Under the pieces are notes generated by a model that was not told the origin of the DNA, did no database searches, and saw only the letters and a list, made by a program, of their open reading frames with translations. DNA of 64,000 bases from G963665925 sp050596425 (GTDB taxonomy: Bacteria > Bacillota > Clostridia > Peptostreptococcales > Acidaminobacteraceae): contig NZ_CP192292.1 of the NCBI RefSeq assembly GCF_050596425.1, positions 2,170,001-2,234,000 on the forward strand, given 5' to 3'. Made by a program: the position numbers and the translations under genes. Position 1 is the first letter of the stretch. Every line of letters begins with the position of its first letter. Positions 26,697-35,460 of the stretch are shown here, one piece after another.

Positions 26697-27215
26697 ATGG
26701 ATTTAAAGTCCAAAATTCGCGTTGTGGAAAATTTCCCAATCGAAGGAATTAGTTTTAAAGATGTAACAACACTGCTTCAGGATGGAGAAGCATATGCATA
26801 TGCAGTGGATCAAATGGTTGACTTCGTTAAAGATGTTGATTTTGACATTATTGTTGGACCTGAAGCAAGAGGATTTCTTGTAGGGGCGCCAATGGCGACT
26901 GCCATGAAGAAGTCTTTCGTGCCTGTAAGAAAACCAGGCAAGCTTCCTTATGAAACTGTTAAGTATTCTTATGAGCTAGAGTATGGCTCAGACACTTTGG
27001 AAATTCATGCAGATGCCATTCAAAAAGGTTCTAAGGTTCTTATTGCAGATGACCTCCTTGCAACAGGCGGTACGGTTGGTGCTGTGAAAGAGTTGATCGA
27101 ACAAATGGGTGGTCAAGTTGTGGGGGCTGTTTTCCTTATGGAACTTGATTTCTTGAATGGTCGCAAAGCACTTGGTGAAACGAGCATTTTCAGCTTAATT
27201 CACTATGATGAATAA
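26697..27215 (+). CDS. apt: Adenine phosphoribosyltransferase
   Basis: Apt of 172 residues salvages adenine to AMP using PRPP. The PRPP-binding motif VLIADDLLATGGT and the family segment IVGPEARGFLVGAP are present. The start at 26697 (MDLKSKIRVV) is preferred because CGGGGAGG lies upstream and it gives the standard length; an ATG at 26643 would add 18 residues that do not look like Apt. The recJ-apt-rel order is conserved. Confidence 0.94.
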   Translation: MDLKSKIRVVENFPIEGISFKDVTTLLQDGEAYAYAVDQMVDFVKDVDFDIIVGPEARGFLVGAPMATAMKKSFVPVRKPGKLPYETVKYSYELEYGSDTLEIHADAIQKGSKVLIADDLLATGGTVGAVKELIEQMGGQVVGAVFLMELDFLNGRKALGETSIFSLIHYDE

Positions 27216-27229
27216 TAAGATGACACCGA

Positions 27230-27261
27230 AACTATCAGGTTAAAAGCCTGATAGTTTTTTT
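27230..27261 (+). terminator. Terminator of apt
   Basis: AACTATCAGG (27230-27239) pairs with CCTGATAGTT (27247-27256), followed by a T-run. Confidence 0.9.
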
Positions 27262-27311
27262 GAATACAAGAAAACAGAATATTATGAAAACGTTTGTCTT
27301 TGCATCTTTCA

Positions 27312-27340
27312 TTGAGAGGAATATCAATTTGGTATATAAT
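27312..27340 (+). promoter_or_regulatory. Promoter of the rel gene
   Basis: TTGAGA (27312-27317), 17 bp, TATAAT (27335-27340). The leader is about 110 bases long. Confidence 0.7.
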
Positions 27341-27456
27341 AAGAATAATTCAGAAAAACAGGTTTCGAAATAGTTACAAGAAATAAGGCGTTCGACCTGT
27401 TAACCCATGCTGGGTCTATCTGGAAAAAAGTCTGACATGATGAAACAGGTGATGAT

Positions 27457-29661
27457 ATGAATCTCGAATCATATATGCTTCGACTGGAGCAGCACTTGCC
27501 CAATATAGATCTTGCGCCCATTATTAAGGCATTTCACTATGCTGAAAATGCGCACAGAGGTCAATATAGAAAGTCTGGAGAACCGTATTTTATTCATCCA
27601 ATGGAAGTGTCTATTATACTTGCAGAATTGGAGATGGATTCAACAACGATTATTTCTGGACTCCTTCATGACGTTGTCGAAGATACGGAATACACTTTAG
27701 AAGATATTGAAAGGGAATTTGGTCCTGAGGTGTCTCTACTGGTAGACGGCGTTACAAAGCTGAGCAAGATCCACTACGAATCGAAGCAAGAAGCTCAAGT
27801 GGAAAACTTGAGAAAAATGTTCCTAGCAATGGCGCAGGACATTAGGGTAATACTTATTAAACTTGCCGACCGTGTTCATAATATGAGAACGCTTAAGTAC
27901 ATGGCAGACCATAAGAAGCGGGAGAAGGCAGAGGAATCACTGGAGATATACGCTCCGATAGCTCATCGTTTGGGTATTTCCAAAATGAAGTGGGAACTTG
28001 AAGATTTGGCCTTATTATATCTGGATCCTCAAGGATATTATGAACTGGTTAGTAAAGTTGATAAAAAACGAGCTGAACGTGAAGAAATTATTAATACAGT
28101 AATAAGTGAACTTCATGACAGCTTAGATGAAGTCGGCATTGAATGTGAAATCTATGGGCGTCCGAAAAACTTCTATAGCATATACAAGAAAATGAAGCAT
28201 CAGCAGAAAGAATTTGATGAAATTTATGATTTGACTGCCATTCGTGTTCTTGTGGAAAACATAAAAGAATGTTACGGTGCTTTAGGTGTTGTTCATACAA
28301 AGTGGAAACCGATTCCGGGACGTTTCAAAGATTATATTGCCATGCCAAAGCAAAATATGTACCAGTCCCTTCATACCACTGTCATAGGCGATGGTGGGGA
28401 ACCCTTTGAAATTCAGATTAGAACCTTAGAAATGCACCGTGTTGCTGAGTATGGTATTGCGGCGCACTGGAAATATAAAGAGGGGAAATCTTCCTTCCAA
28501 GCGGCTGCAGCTGGTCAAATGGATGAAAAACTCAACTGGCTTCGACAGATGATGGAATGGCAAAGAGACTTAGAAACGCCAGAGGAATTTATTCAGTCGC
28601 TTAAGATTGATTTGTTTAACAACCAGGTCTATGTCTTTACTCCAAAAGGTCAAGTTTTTGAATTGCCTGTGGGATCGACACCTGTTGATTTTGCTTATAA
28701 AATTCACTCTGAAGTTGGCAACAAATGTGTTGGAGCCAAGGTCAACAACCGAATTGTACCCCTTAATTTTCAGTTGAAAACGGGCCAGATTGTTGAGATC
28801 TTGACTTCAAAGTCTTCAAATGGACCATCAAGAGACTGGTTAAAGTTTGCCAAGTTCACACAAGCCAAGAATAAAATCAAGCATTGGTTTAAGAAAGAGC
28901 GCAGGGAAGAAAATATTACCAATGGCCGAGATATGCTTGAAAAAGAAATCAGGCGTAATGGATATGCTTGGAAAGACTTAATGCGTACCGAATGGGTCGA
29001 GCCAATGTTAAAGCGTTTGTCTATGAAGGATTTAGATGATTTGTACGCGGCACTTGGTTACGGTGGTATTTTATTAAGTCAGGTTATACCAAAGCTTAGA
29101 GAACAATATAAGAATGTTGAAAAGCAAAAAAATAACGAAGACAAAGACCAGGAAATCACAGAGATTGTTTCAAAGCCTAAGGATCATGAAGAACGGGCAA
29201 GACGTCAGAAAAGCACCCAAGGCGTTATCGTTAAAGGTATTGATAATGTCCCTATTCGATTTGGTCGTTGTTGTAACCCCGTGCCTGGCGATGATATTAT
29301 TGGCTACGTGACGAGGGGGCGTGGGGTGACGATCCACAGATCTGACTGTACCAACTTCGAAAAAACCGATGACTCAAAAAATCGTTTTATTGAAGTGCAG
29401 TGGGATCAGGAGAAACCTACGACATATGCAACAGAAGTTCAGATTATCGCTCCAGATAGAAAGGGTCTTCTTTCCGAAGTGACTCAGCTTATCACGGATA
29501 CAGCTATGATGGTGACTGGTGTCAATGCAAAATTGACAAAGAATGAAATAGCGGTTATTAATCTGACCGTGGAAGTTTCTAACCAGGATGAACTGAACAA
29601 ACTTATTTCAAAAATTAAGAACATGTCTGGTGTTATTGATGTAAAGCGTATTATATCGTAA
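27457..29661 (+). CDS. relA: Bifunctional (p)ppGpp synthetase/hydrolase Rel
   Basis: A long RelA/SpoT homologue of 734 residues. The HD hydrolase domain is intact (GLLHDVVEDT, His71-Asp72), as is the synthetase domain (RFKDYIAMPKQNMYQSLHT), so both making and breaking (p)ppGpp are expected. A TGS domain follows at about 390-450 (VYVFTPKGQVFELPVGSTP), a zinc-finger-like stretch (RFGRCCNPVPGDDI), and a C-terminal ACT domain. The start is preceded by ACAGGTGATG. dtd follows after 68 bases, as in Bacillus. Confidence 0.94.
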   Translation: MNLESYMLRLEQHLPNIDLAPIIKAFHYAENAHRGQYRKSGEPYFIHPMEVSIILAELEMDSTTIISGLLHDVVEDTEYTLEDIEREFGPEVSLLVDGVTKLSKIHYESKQEAQVENLRKMFLAMAQDIRVILIKLADRVHNMRTLKYMADHKKREKAEESLEIYAPIAHRLGISKMKWELEDLALLYLDPQGYYELVSKVDKKRAEREEIINTVISELHDSLDEVGIECEIYGRPKNFYSIYKKMKHQQKEFDEIYDLTAIRVLVENIKECYGALGVVHTKWKPIPGRFKDYIAMPKQNMYQSLHTTVIGDGGEPFEIQIRTLEMHRVAEYGIAAHWKYKEGKSSFQAAAAGQMDEKLNWLRQMMEWQRDLETPEEFIQSLKIDLFNNQVYVFTPKGQVFELPVGSTPVDFAYKIHSEVGNKCVGAKVNNRIVPLNFQLKTGQIVEILTSKSSNGPSRDWLKFAKFTQAKNKIKHWFKKERREENITNGRDMLEKEIRRNGYAWKDLMRTEWVEPMLKRLSMKDLDDLYAALGYGGILLSQVIPKLREQYKNVEKQKNNEDKDQEITEIVSKPKDHEERARRQKSTQGVIVKGIDNVPIRFGRCCNPVPGDDIIGYVTRGRGVTIHRSDCTNFEKTDDSKNRFIEVQWDQEKPTTYATEVQIIAPDRKGLLSEVTQLITDTAMMVTGVNAKLTKNEIAVINLTVEVSNQDELNKLISKIKNMSGVIDVKRIIS

Positions 29662-29729
29662 ATTAAATCAAATCTTAAACAACCGTTTGCTTTCGAGTGG
29701 ACGGTTGTCATTGAGTAAGGGGGCATAAA

Positions 29730-30179
29730 ATGCGAGCGGTTGTACAAAGAGTGACTAGATCGAGCGTAACTGTGGATGAAAACACGGTTGGAGAAATAGG
29801 CAAGGGGCTTATGGTCCTACTGGGTGTAGAACATGATGATGGCATTGATGACGTCAAATGGCTGGTTGATAAAATATGCAATTTGCGCATATTTGAAGAC
29901 GAAGAGGGCAAGATGAATGAATCCCTTCTAGATATTGAAGGCGATCTTTTGGCTGTGTCGCAGTTTACCCTCATGGGAGACTGTCGTAAGGGTAGAAGAC
30001 CAAGCTTTTCAAATGCGGCTCGACCTGACCAAGCCAATGGGCTATATGAAGACTTTGTTGCCCTAGCATCGGAAAAAGGCATCAAGGTTGAAACCGGACA
30101 GTTCCAAGCACACATGATGGTTGACATTATGAATGATGGCCCTGTAACATTACTGGTGGACAGCAAACGCGTATTTTAG
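29730..30179 (+). CDS. dtd: D-aminoacyl-tRNA deacylase
   Basis: Dtd of 149 residues hydrolyses D-aminoacyl-tRNAs and misacylated Gly-tRNA(Ala). The diagnostic active-site motifs SQFTLMGDCRKGRRPSF and the Gly-cisPro-containing segment near MMVDIMNDGPVTLLVDS are intact. TAAGGGGG precedes the ATG. It is probably co-transcribed with rel. Confidence 0.95.
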   Translation: MRAVVQRVTRSSVTVDENTVGEIGKGLMVLLGVEHDDGIDDVKWLVDKICNLRIFEDEEGKMNESLLDIEGDLLAVSQFTLMGDCRKGRRPSFSNAARPDQANGLYEDFVALASEKGIKVETGQFQAHMMVDIMNDGPVTLLVDSKRVF

Positions 30180-30209
30180 TCGTATATAAATTTGACATAT
30201 AAAGATCTG

Positions 30210-30237
30210 TTGAAGGTATGAGATCAGTCTTTATAAT
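30210..30237 (+). promoter_or_regulatory. Promoter of the MBL-fold hydrolase gene
   Basis: TTGAAG (30210-30215), 16 bp, TATAAT (30232-30237). A small AT hairpin, CATCTTTT/AAAAGATG, lies just downstream within the leader. Confidence 0.5.
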
Positions 30238-30286
30238 GAGCATCTTTTAATAAAAAAGATGTTTTAAGTTCTTAGGAGGTCGAGTG

Positions 30287-30907
30287 ATGATAAAATTAAG
30301 ACTGCCGCTAGGTATTTATGCGGCAAATTGCTATATTCTTGGTTGCCCGGAAACAAAAAAAGCTTGTGTGATAGACCCAGGTGGTGATCATGAAAAAATA
30401 TTGGAGGCGCTTAAAACGCATGATTTGACACTTGATGTTATTGTGTTGACACATGGTCATATGGATCATATTGGTGGACTGGCAGATCTGGCTAAGGCAA
30501 CAGGCGCCGAAGTGGCCATTCATGAAGATGATAAAGAAATGCTTGAAGATCCAAGACTGAATTTGTCTGGTTCTATGGGCGGTGGCATTGCCATACAAGC
30601 TGATAGATTGCTAAAAGACGGAGACAAGGTTCAATTTGGAAATATACGTTTAAAAGTCATCCATACGCCTGGCCATACAAAGGGCAGCATATGTCTAAAG
30701 GTACATGAGGACCTATTTACAGGAGACACCCTCTTCTTGCGTTCTGTGGGGCGTACAGACTTAGCTGGTGGTGACCAGAATGCTTTGATGCAGTCCATTA
30801 AGAAGAAGCTTTATAAGCTCTCAGACGATACGATTGTCTATCCGGGTCATGGTCCGGAATCGAGCATTGGCTTTGAGAAAAAAAGCAATATGGTTATTCG
30901 TGCTTAG
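30287..30907 (+). CDS. Metallo-beta-lactamase-fold hydrolase (glyoxalase II-like)
   Basis: A 206-residue MBL-fold hydrolase. The metal motif is THGHMDHIGG (HxHxDH), with further ligands in HTPGHTKGS, FTGDTLFL and YPGHGPES. Size and layout match the small YcbL/GloB-like thioesterases that often sit after rel-dtd in Firmicutes. The substrate is not resolved; S-lactoylglutathione is unlikely in an organism that may lack glutathione. ATG 30287 lies seven bases after TAGGAGG; GTG 30284 is too close. Confidence 0.85.
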   Translation: MIKLRLPLGIYAANCYILGCPETKKACVIDPGGDHEKILEALKTHDLTLDVIVLTHGHMDHIGGLADLAKATGAEVAIHEDDKEMLEDPRLNLSGSMGGGIAIQADRLLKDGDKVQFGNIRLKVIHTPGHTKGSICLKVHEDLFTGDTLFLRSVGRTDLAGGDQNALMQSIKKKLYKLSDDTIVYPGHGPESSIGFEKKSNMVIRA

Positions 30908-30957
30908 AAAACTTTAATAAATACAGCTGAACCATTATAGTTTCAATAAAACTTAGG

Positions 30958-30988
30958 AGGATCTTACAGGTGATGTAAGATCCTTTTT
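30958..30988 (+). terminator. Terminator of the MBL-fold gene
   Basis: AGGATCTTACA pairs with TGTAAGATCCT around a GGTGA loop, followed by T5. Confidence 0.9.
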
Positions 30989-31098
30989 GCGTCTAAAATT
31001 CCATAAGGGGTATATATTTATATGATTGACAGGTGTTAGATGGAGTGGTTTATGGCGTGGTTTTTGAGTGGGATTGATGTTGAAAGGAAGTGGGTGCA

Positions 31099-32808
31099 AT
31101 GACCAGACAAAGAAGTTTGGCAGTTTTTATTGTGATGCTTTTATTGATTAGTTTAGCAACGCCTGTTTACGCAGCGCCTAGTGTTTCAGTGGGGGACACA
31201 AGACCAGAGCCAGGACAAGAGGTTACTTTTAGTGTGAGTGGCGCGCCAACAGGAAACAGCGCATGGGTGGGTATTTTCCCATATGAGCCCAATGCTTCGT
31301 GGTGGGGAACGAACTGGGATGCGGCAGACATTTCATATCATTATTTTCGGAATTTAAATGGATCTGGAACATTTAATCTTCCATATAAAGAAGGCGATTA
31401 TATAATTGGTGTCTTTACGGCAGATGACTCTAATGACATTCCAGTTGCCAAAAGCGCTGTTATTCAGGTCCGGTTTGCCGAGTCTAGTGTCAGTTTATCT
31501 TCAAGTTCACTAGAGCCGGGTGAGACCCTTACATTTACCTATACAAATCCTCCAAGATCTGATTCAGCTTGGATAGGTCTCTTTCCATATGAACCCGATG
31601 CATCATGGTGGAATACCAATTGGGACGAGGCTGATATTTCTTATCATTATTTAAGAAATATAGATGGTATGTCGGATACATTTACACTGCCTTATGAGGA
31701 AGGACAATACATTATTGGGCTCTTCGTTGAAGACAGTGGCGCTGATATGCCGCATGCAAGCAGTCAGGTGATTAATGTAGGCTTTACACAAGCATCCATT
31801 TCCGTATCGTCGGTATCTGTAGGACTGGGGGAATCCGTAACGTTCTCCTATTCTAATCCGCCTTCTGGAAATTCAGCTTGGATAGGTCTATTTCCATACG
31901 AGCCCAATGCATCATGGTGGAATACCAATTGGGATGAGGCTGATATTTCTTATCACTATTTAAGAAATATCACAGGACAATCTGATTCGTTTACCATGCC
32001 AAGTGAAGCGGGATCATATATTCTTGGGCTCTTTACTGAAGATGCCAGCCAGGATATGCCACTTGCTATGAGTGATGTGATTTCTGTTGGAGGCGGGGCT
32101 GTCACTACAAGTGATAGTGGTAATGATTACGACCCTGGTGATGTGACCATGGTAGACGATGCTGTCACAGGCGGGGAGCAAATTATACTGGAAGTGACAA
32201 ATATTTCAGGTGTAAGCAATACCCCAACAGCACCAACGACATTTACAATCGATACACCATATATAATCACTTACTTGCATACTTATCATTACTATAACAA
32301 CAACACACCTGCGGGTACGATAGGATTGAAATCTTCTAACGGCACCATGTATGGACCATGGCAATCAGAAGGCACAGCAGGGCAAGGCGGGGTGCAAAAT
32401 GCAGATTGGCATGTGTACACCTATCAGGAAATTCCAGCAGGCACCTACACAGTAGTGGATTCCAATCCATCCACTTGGTCCCACAATTCAGGGTCGGGTG
32501 GCCGTGGGTTTGCAACCGTTAAGGGCATTCCTCTTGGAAATGTGGTAGAGGGCACTTTGATGGGCACAGTTGTGGAAATAGACGAAGGGACACTTGTTTC
32601 TGGTGTTGAAGTGAATATTTATTATAATGGATACCTTGCAGGAACAACATATACTGATTCAAATGGTGAGTATAGTTTGAATGCCTATGAAGGCAACTAT
32701 CTTGTTGAGTTTATTTATGGAGGGTATTCAACCACCCTTTATGAAAATGTGCCAGTGTATAGTGGGGATGTGATCCATCTAGATCATATTTTAAACTACC
32801 CGTATTAG
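31099..32808 (+). CDS. Secreted protein with three aromatic beta-sandwich repeats and a peptidase-regulatory-like domain
   Basis: The mature protein follows a clear signal peptide (LAVFIVMLLLISLATPVYA, 569 residues in total). Residues about 28-332 are three tandem repeats of roughly 100 residues. Each contains the motif SAWIGLFPYEPNASWWNTNW followed by DEADISYHYLRN. The pattern (W-I/V-G-I/L-F near the start, aromatic-rich loop, final strand) resembles SKICH/Ig-like bacterial domains; this is inference. Residues about 355-465 form a Tyr/His/Trp-rich domain (IITYLHTYHYYNNNTPAGT), and the C-terminus is a CarboxypepD-regulatory-like domain (TLMGTVVEIDEGTLVSGVEV). No enzyme motif or anchoring signal is seen. 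It may be a binding or adhesion protein. ATG 31099 is preceded by AAAGGAAGTGGG. Confidence 0.75.
   Translation: MTRQRSLAVFIVMLLLISLATPVYAAPSVSVGDTRPEPGQEVTFSVSGAPTGNSAWVGIFPYEPNASWWGTNWDAADISYHYFRNLNGSGTFNLPYKEGDYIIGVFTADDSNDIPVAKSAVIQVRFAESSVSLSSSSLEPGETLTFTYTNPPRSDSAWIGLFPYEPDASWWNTNWDEADISYHYLRNIDGMSDTFTLPYEEGQYIIGLFVEDSGADMPHASSQVINVGFTQASISVSSVSVGLGESVTFSYSNPPSGNSAWIGLFPYEPNASWWNTNWDEADISYHYLRNITGQSDSFTMPSEAGSYILGLFTEDASQDMPLAMSDVISVGGGAVTTSDSGNDYDPGDVTMVDDAVTGGEQIILEVTNISGVSNTPTAPTTFTIDTPYIITYLHTYHYYNNNTPAGTIGLKSSNGTMYGPWQSEGTAGQGGVQNADWHVYTYQEIPAGTYTVVDSNPSTWSHNSGSGGRGFATVKGIPLGNVVEGTLMGTVVEIDEGTLVSGVEVNIYYNGYLAGTTYTDSNGEYSLNAYEGNYLVEFIYGGYSTTLYENVPVYSGDVIHLDHILNYPY
31189..32085 (+). 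repeat. Three tandem domain repeats within the secreted protein gene
   Basis: The repeats start near 31189, 31485 and 31794. Copies two and three are almost identical over about 79 bases (31583-31661 and 31886-31964), while copy one is more diverged. This indicates a recent duplication or gene conversion between the last two. Confidence 0.8.
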
Positions 32809-32840
32809 CCATTTTAATGGAATCTAAATACTTGTTATGG

Positions 32841-32873
32841 ATAAGGCCTAGTATAAGGCCTAGTATAAGGCGC
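32841..32873 (+). repeat. Tandem 12-bp direct repeat
   Basis: ATAAGGCCTAGT occurs twice in tandem (32841-32852 and 32853-32864) and begins a third time (ATAAGGCGC). It lies between the secreted-protein stop and its terminator and is a simple slippage-type duplication. Confidence 0.8.
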
Positions 32874-32882
32874 TTATGATGA

Positions 32883-32918
32883 AAATAGCCTATGGGATTT
32901 AATCCTCATAGGCTATTT
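32883..32918 (+). terminator. Terminator of the secreted-protein gene
   Basis: AAATAGCCTATG (32883-32894) pairs with CATAGGCTATTT (32907-32918), with GGATT/AATCC continuing inside. The stem is strong; the tail is AATTTGTT. Confidence 0.8.
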
Positions 32919-33217
32919 AATTTGTTGATATAGATAGGTCGGGACTGATGCAGTTTTTTTAATAGAAGTCTTTGCATAAGAATCAAAAAAATATCTATGT
33001 AATAGCGAGAATGTAGAACCATAATTTCCCAAGCGCCAAAATTAACAATATTCATACAATTTTACTGCGAAATTTATTGTTTTGTAACAATATTTAGGAT
33101 AATATCAAAATAGGGTCTTGTTCTACTGGTTATGGCTATTTGGAAAAGCAATGTAAAAGTGAACTTTGCTTTTGTGAGTGGCTTATTATCAAACTTTAGT
33201 ACTATGGGGAGGAAAAT
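32919..33217 (+). promoter_or_regulatory. Upstream region of the 5'-nucleotidase gene
   Basis: This 299-base gap has no gene. It contains an inverted repeat, TATTGTT (33075-33081) with AACAATA (33086-33092). AACAATATT occurs at both 33044-33052 and 33086-33094. TTAACA and CATACA are spaced 11 bp apart (33042, 33053), weakly like a Pho-box. GATAAT (33098-33103) is a possible -10. GGGGAGG lies right before the start. Confidence 0.35.
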
Positions 33218-35167
33218 ATGAAAGGATCTACAAAAAAAGTCTGTTTGATGACTGTAGTCACTTTGCTGATTGCTTCGATGCTTGGATTTGGTTTTGCATC
33301 TGAAGAAACGGTAAAAATTACTGTTATGCAGACTTCAGATTTACATGGACGTATTTATCCGCATGATTACGCAACGGATTCTGAGGATTCTGATGCAGGT
33401 ATTGCAAAGATTCAAACACTTATTCGAGCAGAACGTGATGCGAATCCGAACAATATCCTAATGGACTGTGGCGATACTGTACAGGATAACAGTGCAGAAC
33501 TCTTTAATGATCTTCCTGTTCATCCAATGGTTCAAGCCATGAATGAAATGGATTATGATGTTTGGACCATAGGCAACCATGAGTTCAACTTCGAGAAATC
33601 ATTTCTGGAACGTAACATAGAAGCCTTTGAAAGCGCTGTGTTATCAGCAAATACATATAAAGAAGGCACTGACGAAAGATGGCTGGACGCTTACAAAATC
33701 TTTGAATTCGATGGTGTTCGTGTGGCTGTAGTCGGCATGCTGCCTCCAAACATTCCACTATGGGAAGCTTCTGCACCAAGCCACTTTGCAGGGCTTGAGT
33801 TTACAGGCACGCTTGAAGAAACAGGAAAAGTGGTTGCTGAACTAGAAGGCAAGTATGATGTTCTAGTGGGCGCTTACCACCTCGGTCCAGATGGAGACCA
33901 TGGTTTTGAAGGTGTTGAGGAAATTGCTGAAGCTTATCCAGAATTTGATGTGATCTTTGCGGGTCACGCCCATTCAAAGTATACGAATGAAATCAATGGC
34001 GTCAAAATCATAGAACCTGGTAACTACGGTTGGGCACTTGCAACTGCGGATATTGAAGTGGTAAAGTCTGGAGATGCCTATGAAGTGGCATCCGTAAATG
34101 TTGAAAACATCGAGACGAAGTCAGTGGAACCAGACCAAGAGATTATGGACACTTTCTCATTTGTACATGAAGAATCTGTTGCTGATGCCAATACGATTGT
34201 AGGCACAATCACAGATGATTTCATTGCTCGCCCTGATTATATTACAGGTAAAGATGAAATTGAAACAATGCCAACAGCGCAACTGGAAGACACTGCTGTT
34301 ATTGATCTAATCAATGAGGTTCAAATGTTCTATACTGAGGCAGATGTTTCATCAGCGGCTCTGTTTAATTTCGGATCCAACCTAAAAGAAGGCGATTTTA
34401 AGAAAAAAGATGTTGCCTTCATTTATAAGTATCCAAATACCCTTGTGGGTGTGAATATTACAGGTCAAAACCTGAAGGCGTATATGGAGTGGTCGGCTGG
34501 TTATTATAACACATATGAAGATGGCGATCTGACTGTTTCATTTAATCCTGAAGTGCGAGGCTATAACTATGATATGTTCTCTGGATTAACTTATGAAATT
34601 GATATTACAAAAGACAGTGGCAATCGTGTTCAAAATGTTATGATTGACGGTAAACCGCTTGAAATGGACAAGGTTTACAAGTTGGCTGTAAATAACTACA
34701 GATTTGGTACTTTGATGGGGCTTGAACTTGTGACAATGGACGACAAGTACTATGATTCTTACGAGATCATGCAAGATAAGGGGCGTATTCGTGACCTGAT
34801 CATCAAGTACACTGTGGAACAAAAAAATGGCACCCTAGAACCAACTGTGGACGAGAACTGGAAAATCACAGGTGTGACATTTAATAAAGATATGCAAGAA
34901 AAAGTTTTTGATCTTGTTCGAAAAGGCGAGATCACCATTCCAACGAGTGAAGACGGACGTACGAAAAACGTGAAGGCTCTCAATCTAGGCGAGCTTATCA
35001 AAAACGGTCTAATTTCAATGAATACCTACACGGTACGCGCTGGGGACATGTTATGGAAAATTGCTCAAAACTATGGTGTGAAATGGGAAGACCTTGCGAC
35101 GGCAAATGGTCTGAAGAACCCTAACTTGATCATGCCAGGCCAAGAGCTTCTTGTACCAGTTCAGTAA
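33218..35167 (+). CDS. Secreted 5'-nucleotidase / 2',3'-cyclic phosphodiesterase family protein with LysM
   Basis: A 649-residue exported phosphoesterase. The signal peptide (VCLMTVVTLLIASMLGFGFA) is followed by the metallophosphatase core: TSDLHGRIYPHDY, MDCGDTVQDN, TIGNHEFNFE and FAGHAHSKY carry the dimetal ligands. A 5'-nucleotidase C-terminal domain spans about residues 330-530. The last 45 residues are a LysM peptidoglycan-binding motif (YTVRAGDMLWKIAQNYGV). It likely releases phosphate or nucleosides from extracellular nucleotides while held at the wall. GGGGAGG precedes the ATG. It is monocistronic. The exact substrate, mononucleotide or cyclic, is uncertain. Confidence 0.87.
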   Translation: MKGSTKKVCLMTVVTLLIASMLGFGFASEETVKITVMQTSDLHGRIYPHDYATDSEDSDAGIAKIQTLIRAERDANPNNILMDCGDTVQDNSAELFNDLPVHPMVQAMNEMDYDVWTIGNHEFNFEKSFLERNIEAFESAVLSANTYKEGTDERWLDAYKIFEFDGVRVAVVGMLPPNIPLWEASAPSHFAGLEFTGTLEETGKVVAELEGKYDVLVGAYHLGPDGDHGFEGVEEIAEAYPEFDVIFAGHAHSKYTNEINGVKIIEPGNYGWALATADIEVVKSGDAYEVASVNVENIETKSVEPDQEIMDTFSFVHEESVADANTIVGTITDDFIARPDYITGKDEIETMPTAQLEDTAVIDLINEVQMFYTEADVSSAALFNFGSNLKEGDFKKKDVAFIYKYPNTLVGVNITGQNLKAYMEWSAGYYNTYEDGDLTVSFNPEVRGYNYDMFSGLTYEIDITKDSGNRVQNVMIDGKPLEMDKVYKLAVNNYRFGTLMGLELVTMDDKYYDSYEIMQDKGRIRDLIIKYTVEQKNGTLEPTVDENWKITGVTFNKDMQEKVFDLVRKGEITIPTSEDGRTKNVKALNLGELIKNGLISMNTYTVRAGDMLWKIAQNYGVKWEDLATANGLKNPNLIMPGQELLVPVQ

Positions 35168-35222
35168 TAAATAGGCATGAATGATCATGCTTACACGTAT
35201 ATTAAAGTAGAAAAGACACCTG

Positions 35223-35263
35223 AAAAGCCTTATTCATACATTGTTATGAATAAGGCTTTTGCT
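35223..35263 (+). terminator. Terminator of the 5'-nucleotidase gene
   Basis: A perfect 16-bp stem, AAAAGCCTTATTCATA (35223-35238) with its complement at 35245-35260, carries the T-run within its 3' arm. Confidence 0.88.
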
Positions 35264-35460
35264 TTGCGCTACCAAAAGACCGGTATGTATGGTAGACTGT
35301 ATTTCGGAAAATCTATCAGATTAGATTGTCCTTTAGGCGTTTTGAAAATATAATTAGAAAAGTGAAAAGGCCGAAAACTGTACAAGGATCAATGATAAAG
35401 TATTTGGACTTAAATTGAATTTATAATATAAAATCGCATGCTGGAAATACGAGGTGAAAA

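Noticed and set aside
29708..30166. Minus-strand frame opposite dtd
   Set aside because: It is serine-rich antisense of dtd, a typical shadow frame.
31189..32085. CRISPR-like repeats
   Set aside because: The repeats are about 300 bp protein-domain copies in one open frame, not short direct repeats with spacers.
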